A stretch of DNA of 44,699 nt from Kiritimatiellia bacterium (GTDB taxonomy: Bacteria > Verrucomicrobiota > Kiritimatiellia > RFP12 > UBA1067), in NCBI GenBank assembly GCA_017450695.1, contig JAFSTA010000146.1, positions 1-44,699 on the forward strand, written 5' to 3'. The notes under the pieces are model-generated. The model was not told the DNA's origin. It saw only the letters and a list, made by a program, of their open reading frames with translations, and did no database searches. Shown piece after piece: positions 8,295 through 15,780 of the stretch. The translations under genes were made by a program, and so were the position numbers. The stretch's first letter is position 1. Every line of letters starts with the position of its first letter.

Positions 8295-8972
8295 ATGTTA
8301 GACCGAACAAGACGTTTTTTTGACATCAAGTATCAGGCATCGTATGTGATGACGCATGAAAAGGCGGGACCATGGCAATTGTTGACTTTGCCGCCATACG
8401 ACATCATCCCCAAGGGGCTTGTTGCGTTTGATCAAATCCGAACGACCACGCCACGAGATCTCTTCGTTCATTTCCACTGTCGGGACGATACGTTTGAGCG
8501 TTTTTGGATGCCGAAGAAAAAGGACTTGATGTTACTGGGCGAATTTCACGGGGCATTGCCGACAGATTGGTCACAGTTCACCGATTTTGACTTTGGGCTG
8601 AACCTGTGGAATCTGCGCCGAAATAGAATTTTGGCAAATGTTCTACTGGAAAACGGAATCGATATCTTGCCTGCTGCGACATGGTGGAATGCCGATTCGC
8701 TTGAACACTCGCTGGATGGATTGCCACGTCATTCGCTAATCGAAGTCTCGAACGTGAATACACTAGGAAACCCAGAAGGTGATAGAGTGTTCAATCTTGG
8801 CTTGAACCGTGTCCGCGACGTGCTTGACCCGCTTGCAATTGTGCTTTATGGAAGTCCGCTGACGCGATCTTTTGACGGACCGCCAATACTTTTCTATCAG
8901 AATTCCCATTACACAGGCAATGGCTGCTCGTATCTCAACCAGGAACAATTGCAACTCATACAGGAGGCGTGA
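8295..8972 (+). CDS. DUF4417 family protein
   Basis: A 225-aa soluble protein. VHFHCRDDTFERFWMPKK, then LGEFHGALPTDWSQF, then LNLWNLRRNRILANVLLENG, GIDILPAATWWNADS and DGLPRHSLIEVSN follow the order of conserved blocks in DUF4417, a family of unknown function found mostly in phages, plasmids and integrative elements. The frame stays open upstream to a TTG at 8163, but those 44 residues look non-protein-like and overlap the structured leader; the ATG at 8295, 10 nt after GAGGA, is preferred. It is followed after 3 nt by the toxin-like gene and then the small gene, so the three form one operon. AT content is higher than in the neighbours, suggesting acquisition by transfer. Biochemical role unknown. 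Confidence 0.75.
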   Translation: MLDRTRRFFDIKYQASYVMTHEKAGPWQLLTLPPYDIIPKGLVAFDQIRTTTPRDLFVHFHCRDDTFERFWMPKKKDLMLLGEFHGALPTDWSQFTDFDFGLNLWNLRRNRILANVLLENGIDILPAATWWNADSLEHSLDGLPRHSLIEVSNVNTLGNPEGDRVFNLGLNRVRDVLDPLAIVLYGSPLTRSFDGPPILFYQNSHYTGNGCSYLNQEQLQLIQEA

Positions 8973-8975
8973 AAA

Positions 8976-9365
8976 ATGGGAAGTTCAGGAGCCGCATCAG
9001 GCATAGATCCGTATAGGGGGCGCAATGGTATTCCGACCGTTTATGGTTCGGAATTCAAAACATTGCTTGTGGACGGGAACATAAAGTTTGTGACGGTACG
9101 AAATCCTAACGAAGCAGTTAGGACGCCAAAGGAGTCGCGAACACCGAGACGTATTTATGTGGTTATTTCGGAGAAAGGAAAAGTCCAGAGCATAACAAAG
9201 TATGACGACAAGGGGAAAAAGGCCGTACAAATCGACATCTGGCATTCGCACGGGGGCTTGATTCCCCATGTACACGACTACGACAACCACAGTACAGCTC
9301 GTCCGTTAACACAGGAGGAGAAGCTTTTGTTGAGCTATGCGTTACAGAAATGGAGTAAATCATGA
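8976..9365 (+). CDS. Small His-rich protein of DUF4417 cassette, toxin-like
   Basis: A 129-aa protein of unknown function. It has a Gly/Ser-rich start (MGSSGAASGIDPYRG), a middle with TPRRIYVVISEKGKVQSI and a distinctive end, IDIWHSHGGLIPHVHDYDNH, with five histidines in about 18 residues. Such compact His-containing ends are seen in C-terminal toxin domains and phage-associated proteins, so a nuclease or processing role is possible, but no catalytic family was recognised. The ATG lies 3 nt after the DUF4417 stop, and the stop overlaps the next start (ATGA at 9362), so it is translationally coupled to both partners. The partner downstream could be a neutralising protein; this is inference from gene order and size. 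Confidence 0.55.
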   Translation: MGSSGAASGIDPYRGRNGIPTVYGSEFKTLLVDGNIKFVTVRNPNEAVRTPKESRTPRRIYVVISEKGKVQSITKYDDKGKKAVQIDIWHSHGGLIPHVHDYDNHSTARPLTQEEKLLLSYALQKWSKS

Positions 9366-9667
9366 AACTACCGGAAGAAGGAGACGAGACGCGCCTGAAA
9401 TGCGATCCTGTCATGCGTACCGAAGAAGGATGGAAATACGATCTTGCCAACGAAGGGCATATTTGCTTTTCGCTCGACGGGGAACGTTATTTCGTCTATT
9501 CAATCGGACTACACACATATGTCCTGAATACATTGCGAAGAAACCGACAGAATGCCGAAGGAGACGTCGTGTTCCACTCCGAGGAAGAATTGCTGGACGC
9601 AAAACTCTTCGGGGGTCGCTCCATTCGAGAACGGTTGGGGGAAATTCTTGTCTATGACCAGGCGTAA
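9362..9667 (+). CDS. Small protein, third gene of DUF4417 cassette
   Basis: A 101-aa acidic protein (many E/D, few hydrophobic runs) with no recognised family. It begins inside the stop of the upstream gene (4-nt overlap), which normally means coupled translation and a fixed ratio to the 129-aa protein. Sequence features include GHICFSLDGERYFVYSIGLHTYVLN near 32-56 and a C-terminal LGEILVYDQA. Size, charge and coupling resemble an immunity or antitoxin partner, but nothing in the sequence proves this. The cassette ends here; dispersed repeats begin within 50 bp of the stop. Confidence 0.55.
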   Translation: MKLPEEGDETRLKCDPVMRTEEGWKYDLANEGHICFSLDGERYFVYSIGLHTYVLNTLRRNRQNAEGDVVFHSEEELLDAKLFGGRSIRERLGEILVYDQA

Positions 9668-9699
9668 TTGAACCTAGATTCCTCTGTTACCTTTCCCGA

Positions 9700-10025
9700 A
9701 CAACGGTATTTACCTCTCGCAGAGGCGCAGAGACGCGGAGATTTTGTGGGGTTACGACAGTTTTCCGAACGATGTTCGATTCATCTATCGGGTGAGAGTC
9801 GGTCGGAGCAAACAACGCCGGTTGACAGTTCATGTGCCGTTCGGATTCATCTATCGGGTGAGAGTCGGTCGGAGCAAACCCCATTCCACCCCCGCTTCTC
9901 AGCTTACCCGCCGAGTCAACTTAGGGGCGTCAGCCCCATTTAGTCCCGCAGGGACACTTAGGCGGCGCAGCCGCCACTTATCCACTTCGCAGCCTCTCAG
10001 CTTCTCAGCTGGCGGCGCAGCCGCC
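9700..10025. repeat. Dispersed repeats between cassette and RM operon
   Basis: Contains the CTCTCGCAGAGGCGCAGAG family followed by the TTACGACAGTTTTCCGAACG tail (9715-9775; near copy at 24115-24175). Two copies of ATTCATCTATCGGGTGAGAG lie at 9779 and 9844. Then come a triple-hairpin element (9914-9980), CTCAGC units and GGCGGCGCAGCCGCC palindromes (9961 and 10011). No gene. Confidence 0.75.
9914..9980 (-). repeat. Triple-hairpin repeat, copy 1
   Basis: Read on the minus strand: GGCGGC-TGC-GCCGCC, GTCCC-TGC-GGGAC and GGGGC-TGAC-GCCCC, separated by TAAGTG, TAAATG and TAAGTTGACT. The middle stem differs from the copy at 29223 by paired changes that keep base pairing. Confidence 0.8.
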
Positions 10026-10042
10026 CTCCCCAAAATTTGCCG

Positions 10043-10071
10043 TTGGAAGGATGCGGTATTTTTGTTATAGT
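10043..10071 (+). promoter_or_regulatory. Promoter of the structured RNA before hsdM
   Basis: TTGGAA (10043-10048), exact 17-bp spacer, TATAGT (10066-10071). The start point would be near 10078, exactly where the first hairpin begins. Confidence 0.6.
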
Positions 10072-10077
10072 ACCTAC

Positions 10078-10475
10078 GTTTCGTGTAACTGAAACAACTT
10101 GTTCTTTCATTTCGGCGGGGTGTCTAGCCCCGCCACCGGCCTGAAGTCGTGGCTGGTCGCGTTCACGGGACGCGCCGATATGACGGATGGCAGAACCTCG
10201 GAATTCGCCGCCTCTCGCGGCAATCCGGGGAGTTGCGGAAACGCATCCGACGCCCGTAGCAATGTACGCAATCTTGCGTATTTGGCTTCACGCAAAAATC
10301 GCCAATTTTTCATAGAGAGCCGAGTATGTGGGATGCGCCACGTGGTAACACGTGGTGCGTCTTGTATTCATGTTCTCTATGAGGCGTTTGGCGATGCCTT
10401 GCGTGAAATATGGATTTGAGGCTCGCCACGTTTTCTTTTTGCCGCCGCGCGGCGTCGCCTTTCGGATAGGCGGCG
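10078..10475 (+). ncRNA. Highly structured leader or ncRNA upstream of hsdMSR
   Basis: About 400 nt of unique, non-coding sequence packed with stems. In order: GTTTC/GAAAC (10078-10095); GGCGGGG/CCCCGCC (10114-10134); CGCGT/ACGCG (10158-10174); GCCGC/GCGGC (10207-10221); TGCG-GAAA-CGCA (10234-10245); TACGCA/TGCGTA (10265-10280). A long arm then pairs TTCACGCAA (10287-10295) with TTGCGTGAA (10399-10407), ATCGCCAA (10298-10305) with TTGGCGAT (10388-10395) and CATAGAGA (10311-10318) with TCTCTATG (10374-10381). It ends in a roughly 19-bp helix capped by the GNRA loop GTAA (10345-10348). Every non-Watson-Crick pair in that helix is a G-U on the plus strand, so the fold is maintained as plus-strand RNA. 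A final hairpin, CGTCGCCT/AGGCGGCG, lies at 10453-10475. No known class recognised. Confidence 0.65.
10385..10440 (+). terminator. Terminator overlapping the long arm of the RNA
   Basis: CGT-(TT)-GGCGA (10385-10394) pairs TCGCC-ACG (10423-10430), followed by TTTTCTTTTT (10431-10440). It uses the same GGCGA that pairs upstream with ATCGCCAA, so terminator and long arm exclude each other. Confidence 0.5.
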
Positions 10476-10496
10476 ATTGAATGAGAGGTGGATCTC

Positions 10497-12008
10497 GTGG
10501 CTAAGACGAAGCAGGAGACGGCGGGATTTTCGAGCGCGGAGGCGGCTTTCAACGCGATCGACAAGAAACTCTGGACACCGGGTAGCGGCTGTTCCGGTGC
10601 GCTCGACTACATGGAGCAGTCGAGCTGGCTTTTGTTTCTGCGTTACCTTGACGCCCGTGAACACGAACGCCAACTGGATGCATCGATGACGGGGAACACA
10701 TACACGCCCGCGCTTCCCAAAAAACTGCGCTGGTCAACCTGGGCGTATCCCGTAAAATCCGACGGGACGTTCGACTACGACAGGGCACTCAAGGGTGACA
10801 CTCTCATCCAGTTCATTCAACACGAGTTATTCCCCGGCCTGCGTCGCCTGAAAGAAGAGACGACGGAGACGGATTCCATCCAGTACCGCATCGGTGCCAT
10901 TTTCGAGCAACTCAACTGCCGCTTTACGGACGGCTACCTTTTGCGCGAAGTCATCCAGCTGATGCAGCCGCTCAAGTTCCAGACGGAGACCGACCGCCAC
11001 GAGATGAGCGTCGCATACGAAAAGCGGCTCGGCGAAATGGGGAACGCAGGACGGGACGGCGGCCAGTATTATACGCCGCGCCCGTTGATCCGCGTGATGA
11101 TCCGACTGCTCGATCCCCAGATCGGCGAGAAGTTCGACGACGGCGCGTGCGGTTCCGGCGGCTTTCTCTGCGAGGCGTACCGGTACATGCGCGAGAAGGC
11201 GCGAAACGATCCGAAGGCGTATGAAATCCTCCAGCACAAAACCTTCACAGGTGGCGAAGTGAAACCGCTCGCCTACGTGACCGCGCAGATGAACTGCATC
11301 CTGCACGGACTCGAATCGCCCAATATCACCTTCGGCGACACGCTCGCCAACAAGATCGCGGACTTCACGGACAGGGATCGCGTCCATGTGATCGGCGCGA
11401 ATCCGCCATTCGGCGCGGGCGCGAACAAGCTCAACCAGCAGAACTTCACCGTAACCACGAGTGAAACGGCTCTCATGTTCATGGAATACTTCATGGCGAA
11501 GCTGAAGAAGGGCGGACGCGCCGCTATCATCATCAAGAACACCTTCCTCTCGAACACCGACGCCGCATCCGTCGCAGTCCGCAGGATGCTTCTTGCCAAG
11601 TGTCAGCTTAAGTGGGTTCTCGATCTGCCGCAGAAGGTCTTCACGGCGGGCGTGCATACGGTCGTCCTCTTCTTCACGAAGGACGGCCCGACGACGTTGC
11701 CGATCCACTACTACCAACTCGATTTGAAAGGCGTGTCGCTCGGCAAGACGCGCCCGCTCCGGGAGACCGACCTCGCGGAGTTCGAGGCGCTTGTCAAGAA
11801 GTCGGGCTTCCCGGCGGATGGAGGACTGAAGGCGAGCGAGTGTCCGTCGCATTGGCAGGTTGATCCAAAGACGGTCGATGAAGAGACGGTCGATCTGACG
11901 GTCAAGAACCCGAATATGGAAGAAGTGAAGTTGCCGAGCGCGGCGGAGTGCCGCGAGGAGATCAAGGCGGCGCTCGCGGAAATCGCGGCAGTTATCGAGG
12001 GGTGGTGA
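10497..12008 (+). CDS. hsdM: Type I restriction-modification methyltransferase HsdM
   Basis: A 503-aa N6-adenine DNA methyltransferase subunit. From the N-terminus: the HsdM helical domain (SWLLFLRYLDARE, about 40-55), YYTPRPLIRVM before the catalytic domain, SAM-binding motif I FDDGACGSGGFL (from about 213) and catalytic NPPFG (from about 302). Then KLKKGGRAAIIIKN and the C-terminal region. Motif I normally reads DPACGSG; here it is DDGACGSG. With HsdS it methylates the recognition site and with HsdR forms the nuclease. GTG at 10497 is chosen because GAGGTGG ends 5 nt before it; an in-frame GTG at 10488 has no good ribosome site. hsdS follows after 1 nt. Confidence 0.95.
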   Translation: MAKTKQETAGFSSAEAAFNAIDKKLWTPGSGCSGALDYMEQSSWLLFLRYLDAREHERQLDASMTGNTYTPALPKKLRWSTWAYPVKSDGTFDYDRALKGDTLIQFIQHELFPGLRRLKEETTETDSIQYRIGAIFEQLNCRFTDGYLLREVIQLMQPLKFQTETDRHEMSVAYEKRLGEMGNAGRDGGQYYTPRPLIRVMIRLLDPQIGEKFDDGACGSGGFLCEAYRYMREKARNDPKAYEILQHKTFTGGEVKPLAYVTAQMNCILHGLESPNITFGDTLANKIADFTDRDRVHVIGANPPFGAGANKLNQQNFTVTTSETALMFMEYFMAKLKKGGRAAIIIKNTFLSNTDAASVAVRRMLLAKCQLKWVLDLPQKVFTAGVHTVVLFFTKDGPTTLPIHYYQLDLKGVSLGKTRPLRETDLAEFEALVKKSGFPADGGLKASECPSHWQVDPKTVDEETVDLTVKNPNMEEVKLPSAAECREEIKAALAEIAAVIEGW

Positions 12009-12009
12009 G

Positions 12010-13302
12010 ATGGGAGATTTAGCCGCAAAGAACGCAAAGAGCGCAAAGGGAGAGGGTGTTCTCACGCAGAGGCGCAGAGAGGCAGAGAGCGCAGAGACCG
12101 CCTGGCCGATGGTCAGGTTGGGGGATGTGTGCGAGGAGATTTGTCGTGTGAAATCGCTTTCGCCACAACCTGACGAGATCGAATATATTGACATATCTTC
12201 AGTCGATAGGGTTTCCAAACGAGTTGAAACTACGACTCGTCATACAAGGGAAACCATGCCGGGTAGGGCTCAACAGCTTGTTGAGATGGGTGACGTTCTT
12301 ATTTCTACTGTACGACCAAATCTAAACGCAGTAGCGATTATCGAGCGCAAGCATAATGATTACCCACTTGTTGCATCGACAGGGTTTTGCGTTGTGCGTC
12401 CGAAGAATGTATTGCTATCTGAATTTCTGTATTGGTACTCTCAGTCGTCAGATTTTATAGAGCCATTGGTTGCCGTCTCTGAGAAAGCAAGTTATCCTTC
12501 CGTCACAGACAAGATTGTAAAAGATTTGACCATTCCTCTCCCGCCTCTCTCCGTTCAGCGCGAGATTGTGGAGCGGTTGGAGAAGGAGTTGGGAGAGGCG
12601 GAGAAGGTTGCGGCGGGATTTCGTAGAATCGCGGAGAACGCGGAAGCGGAGTTCAAAGCGGAGTTGGACGAGACGTTCAAGGCGTTGGAGGATGATGTCT
12701 CACGCGGAGGTGCGGAGACGCGGAGAGTGCGGCTGGGGGATGTGTGCGAGATACAAAGAGGAGGATCTCCACGACCAATAAAGAAATTTATAACTACTGC
12801 TGATGATGGTCTGAATTGGATTAAAATAGGTGATGTAGCAGCAGATGGAAAGTATATTGTTAAAGTTGAAGAGAAAATTAAACCATCTGGGTTGAATAAA
12901 ACGAGACAGGTTAAGGTTGGTGATTTTTTGCTATCAAATTCTATGAGCTTTGGGCGCCCATACATTCTAAAAATTGAAGGTTGTATTCATGACGGGTGGC
13001 TTGTGTTAAAAGGATTCCAAGAGAAATTCACGGAAGATTACTTCTATTATCTTTTGCGATCATCAGCTGTGCAGGCTCAATTTGATACAATGGCACATGG
13101 AAGCTCTGTGAGGAACTTAAATACACGAGCCGTTTCTATGGTGGACGTAACGGAAATCCCTCTTTCTGCCCAACATACCATCGTCACGCGGCTTGATGCG
13201 GCGAGGGAGAGGTGTGACAAGATTAAGGCAGAGGCGGAGAAGGGATTGGGTGCCGCGGAGAATCTGCGGAAGGCGATCTTGAAGGAGGCGTTTGAGCAAT
13301 GA
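12010..13302 (+). CDS. hsdS: Type I restriction specificity subunit HsdS, repeat-modified
   Basis: A 430-aa specificity subunit with two target-recognition domains (about 35-185 and 240-385), each followed by a helical spacer (QREIVERLEKELGEAEKVAAG and QHTIVTRLDAARERC). Both recognition domains open with the same block, VRLGDVCE (35-42 and 240-247). Each is preceded by translated pieces of the intergenic repeats: residues 4-32 come from CGCAAAGAACGCAAAG plus TCTCACGCAGAGGCGCAGAG units, and residues 231-239 (SRGGAETRR) from TCTCACGCGGAGGTGCGGAG. The recognition domains are visibly more AT-rich than the rest of the operon, as expected for exchanged modules. hsdR starts inside its stop (ATGA, 13299). 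Confidence 0.93.
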   Translation: MGDLAAKNAKSAKGEGVLTQRRREAESAETAWPMVRLGDVCEEICRVKSLSPQPDEIEYIDISSVDRVSKRVETTTRHTRETMPGRAQQLVEMGDVLISTVRPNLNAVAIIERKHNDYPLVASTGFCVVRPKNVLLSEFLYWYSQSSDFIEPLVAVSEKASYPSVTDKIVKDLTIPLPPLSVQREIVERLEKELGEAEKVAAGFRRIAENAEAEFKAELDETFKALEDDVSRGGAETRRVRLGDVCEIQRGGSPRPIKKFITTADDGLNWIKIGDVAADGKYIVKVEEKIKPSGLNKTRQVKVGDFLLSNSMSFGRPYILKIEGCIHDGWLVLKGFQEKFTEDYFYYLLRSSAVQAQFDTMAHGSSVRNLNTRAVSMVDVTEIPLSAQHTIVTRLDAARERCDKIKAEAEKGLGAAENLRKAILKEAFEQ

Positions 13303-15665
13303 ACGAAGCGCAGACGAGGTATGCGAAGATTGATCCGGCGCTGAAGGAGGCGGGATGGGACACGCCTCCGTTCCGCCTTGTGATGGAGCAGCAGGTCGCG
13401 CCCGGGCGCGTTGAGCATGACGGGAGATCGCACCGGCCGGAAAAGGCCGACTACGTCCTCCTGTACGGAAACCGCCGCCTTGCCGTGGTGGAGGCGAAGA
13501 GCGACGAGAAGTCCGTCGATGCGGGCGAGGCGCAGGCGCGGCATTACGCGGAGGCGCTGGGTGTACGGTTCGCCTATTCGACGAATGGAAACGCCGTCCG
13601 CTCGTTCGACATGGTTCTGGGTACATCGAGCGATGTCGAGTTCATGCATTTCCCTACCCCGCAGGAACTGCTGGATCTTTTGAGGCTGACAGATGACGAA
13701 AGCCCCCTCGAAAAGATCTGCCGCGAGATTCCCTTCCTGCCGAACGCGCGCTACTATCAGGAGAGGGCGGTCGAAAGCGTCATCCGTGCGTTCGGGCGCG
13801 GACAGAAGAACGCGCTGATCACGCTCGCGACGGGGACGGGAAAAACGTTCATCGCCTGGCAGCTCGTGAAGAAGCTCGTTGAGGCGAAATGGTCACGGCA
13901 GAACGGGATGGTGACAACTGGGCTGCGGACACCGCGCATCCTTTTCCTCGCCGACAGGAACATCCTCGCGGACCAGGCGCGGGAAAGCTTCCACTTCGCG
14001 GCGGACAAGGAGTGCTTCCGTCTCGAGGCGGGGATGGATGATCCGCCGATGGACCGTACCGTGTATTTCACGATCTACCAGACGCTGCTGGGAAAGGGCG
14101 AGGCGGACGAGCTGACCGACGAGGACGTGAAGGAGGTCAGGTACCGGAAGTTCCCGAAGGACTTCTTCGACCTCGTGATCATCGACGAGTGCCATCGCGG
14201 CGGGGCGAACGATGAAAGCGCATGGCGAGTCGTGCTGGACTATTTCGGGAGCGCGTCCCATCTCGGCCTCACGGCGACGCCGAAGTGCGACGTCAACGGA
14301 TCGACCTACACCTACTTCGGTGAACCCGTGTACCGTTACTCCCTGCGGCAGGGGATCAGCGACGGATTCCTCACGCCGTACCGCGTGAAGCAGTGCCATT
14401 CGACGCTGACGCAGTATCATTACGAAGCGGGTGACACGGTTTCCGGCGAGGACGAACTCGACCAGGACAAGTTCTACTCCAACGACGAGCTGGAACGGGA
14501 CAGGATCCGTATCAAGGAGCGTGACCGGCATTTCATCCGGGAACTTTACGATGTGATGCCGGCGAACGAAAAGGCACTCGTGTTCTGTGTAACGCAGGAG
14601 CATGCGTTGAGGATCGCGCACATCATCCGCGAGGAGGCGAAGAGCCGAGGCATATATGCCGCGCACTATTGCGAGCGGGTGACGGCAGAAGACGGCGCGG
14701 TCGGCGAGGGATACCTGAAACAGTTCCGAAACAGCGAGAACCTCATTCCGACGGTGCTGACCACCTCTCGCAAACTCTCGACGGGAGTCGATGCGTGCAA
14801 TGTCCGCTCCATCGTACTCCTGAAACAGGTGAAGAGCATGGTGGAGTTCAAGCAGATCGTCGGGCGCGGAACGCGCCTGTTCGACGGCAAGCCGTACTTC
14901 ACGATCTATGACTTCACGGACGCGACGGACAAGTTCACCGACCCGGAATGGGACGGCGAGACGGTGTGCCCGAAATGCGGGCAGAACCCGTGCGTCTGCG
15001 GCACGGGCGAGAAGGGCAAGGGCGGATCGACGCCGCCGGAGCCGTGTCCGCAGTGCGGATGTCTGTCGTGCGTCTGCGAGAAGCCGCAGCCCAAACCGAT
15101 CGAGGTCACGCTTTCGACAGGACGCGTGATTGCGGCGTACTGGACGGACAAGGTGATCTTCGACAACGAGATGCTGAGCGCAGGGGAATTCCTCACGCGT
15201 TTCGCAAAGGCGGTGCGTAAGGTGATCCGGACACCAGAGCTTTTGAAGGAATGCTGGGCGGACATGGCGAAGAGAAAAGATTTCATCGAGGCGTTGGCGC
15301 TCGTCGGATTCGATCCGGACAGGTTGCGGGAGATACAAAAGAACACGGGGCATCAGGAATGCGACATCCTCGATGTGATACTCGACATCGCCTACGACAT
15401 CGAGCCTGTCACGCGAGAGTTCCGCGCACAGAAGGCAGAACGGGGTGTACACGACCTGACTGGCGAAAGGAAAGAACTGTTCGACGTGATCGTCAAAAAC
15501 TACATCCGCGACGGCGTGTGGACGCTGACGGCGGAAAGTTTCCGGGATCTTCTATTGCAACGATACACATCGCTGGCAGGCGCGTACTCGGCACTGGGAT
15601 TCTCGACGCCGGAGGATGCGATGTCGTTCTACGACGGAGTCCAGCACGTGATCTATGCAGCCTGA
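13299..15665 (+). CDS. hsdR: Type I restriction endonuclease subunit HsdR
   Basis: A 788-aa motor and nuclease subunit, EcoEI-like in size. Nuclease domain: D51, E65 and K67 (in VVEAK) form the PD-(D/E)xK site. Helicase motifs: Walker A ATGTGKT (177-183), DECH (296-299), TATP (325-328), and in the second RecA-like domain ALVFCVT and QIVGRGTRLFDGKPYF. After FTDPEWDGE comes an insert with two cysteine clusters: C557, C560, C565, C567 and C583, C586, C588, C591, C593, suggesting a zinc ribbon. The C-terminal part (about 600-788) resembles the EcoEI R C-terminal domain. The start overlaps the hsdS stop by 4 nt. All key motifs are present, so the system should be functional. Confidence 0.95.
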   Translation: MNEAQTRYAKIDPALKEAGWDTPPFRLVMEQQVAPGRVEHDGRSHRPEKADYVLLYGNRRLAVVEAKSDEKSVDAGEAQARHYAEALGVRFAYSTNGNAVRSFDMVLGTSSDVEFMHFPTPQELLDLLRLTDDESPLEKICREIPFLPNARYYQERAVESVIRAFGRGQKNALITLATGTGKTFIAWQLVKKLVEAKWSRQNGMVTTGLRTPRILFLADRNILADQARESFHFAADKECFRLEAGMDDPPMDRTVYFTIYQTLLGKGEADELTDEDVKEVRYRKFPKDFFDLVIIDECHRGGANDESAWRVVLDYFGSASHLGLTATPKCDVNGSTYTYFGEPVYRYSLRQGISDGFLTPYRVKQCHSTLTQYHYEAGDTVSGEDELDQDKFYSNDELERDRIRIKERDRHFIRELYDVMPANEKALVFCVTQEHALRIAHIIREEAKSRGIYAAHYCERVTAEDGAVGEGYLKQFRNSENLIPTVLTTSRKLSTGVDACNVRSIVLLKQVKSMVEFKQIVGRGTRLFDGKPYFTIYDFTDATDKFTDPEWDGETVCPKCGQNPCVCGTGEKGKGGSTPPEPCPQCGCLSCVCEKPQPKPIEVTLSTGRVIAAYWTDKVIFDNEMLSAGEFLTRFAKAVRKVIRTPELLKECWADMAKRKDFIEALALVGFDPDRLREIQKNTGHQECDILDVILDIAYDIEPVTREFRAQKAERGVHDLTGERKELFDVIVKNYIRDGVWTLTAESFRDLLLQRYTSLAGAYSALGFSTPEDAMSFYDGVQHVIYAA

Positions 15666-15780
15666 AAAGCGCAGGAGAAACGTTTCTGGGATACCACCGT
15701 AAAAAATCGAATGCAATCGAAGACGGCACCCACGCGCCAGGCGGCAAGTTCAGGCGGTCGCGACGGAGCGAAGCGTCCGC

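Noticed and set aside
7255-10025. Integrated prophage
   Set aside because: Only a DUF4417-type cassette is phage-like; no integrase, capsid, terminase or attachment-site repeats were seen.
10099-10419. Plus-strand open frame of 106 codons upstream of hsdM
   Set aside because: The whole stretch is explained by nested RNA stems; no ribosome site and no protein-like pattern.
10078-10475. Group II intron or retron
   Set aside because: No reverse transcriptase, no domain V signature and no msr/msd end pairing were found.
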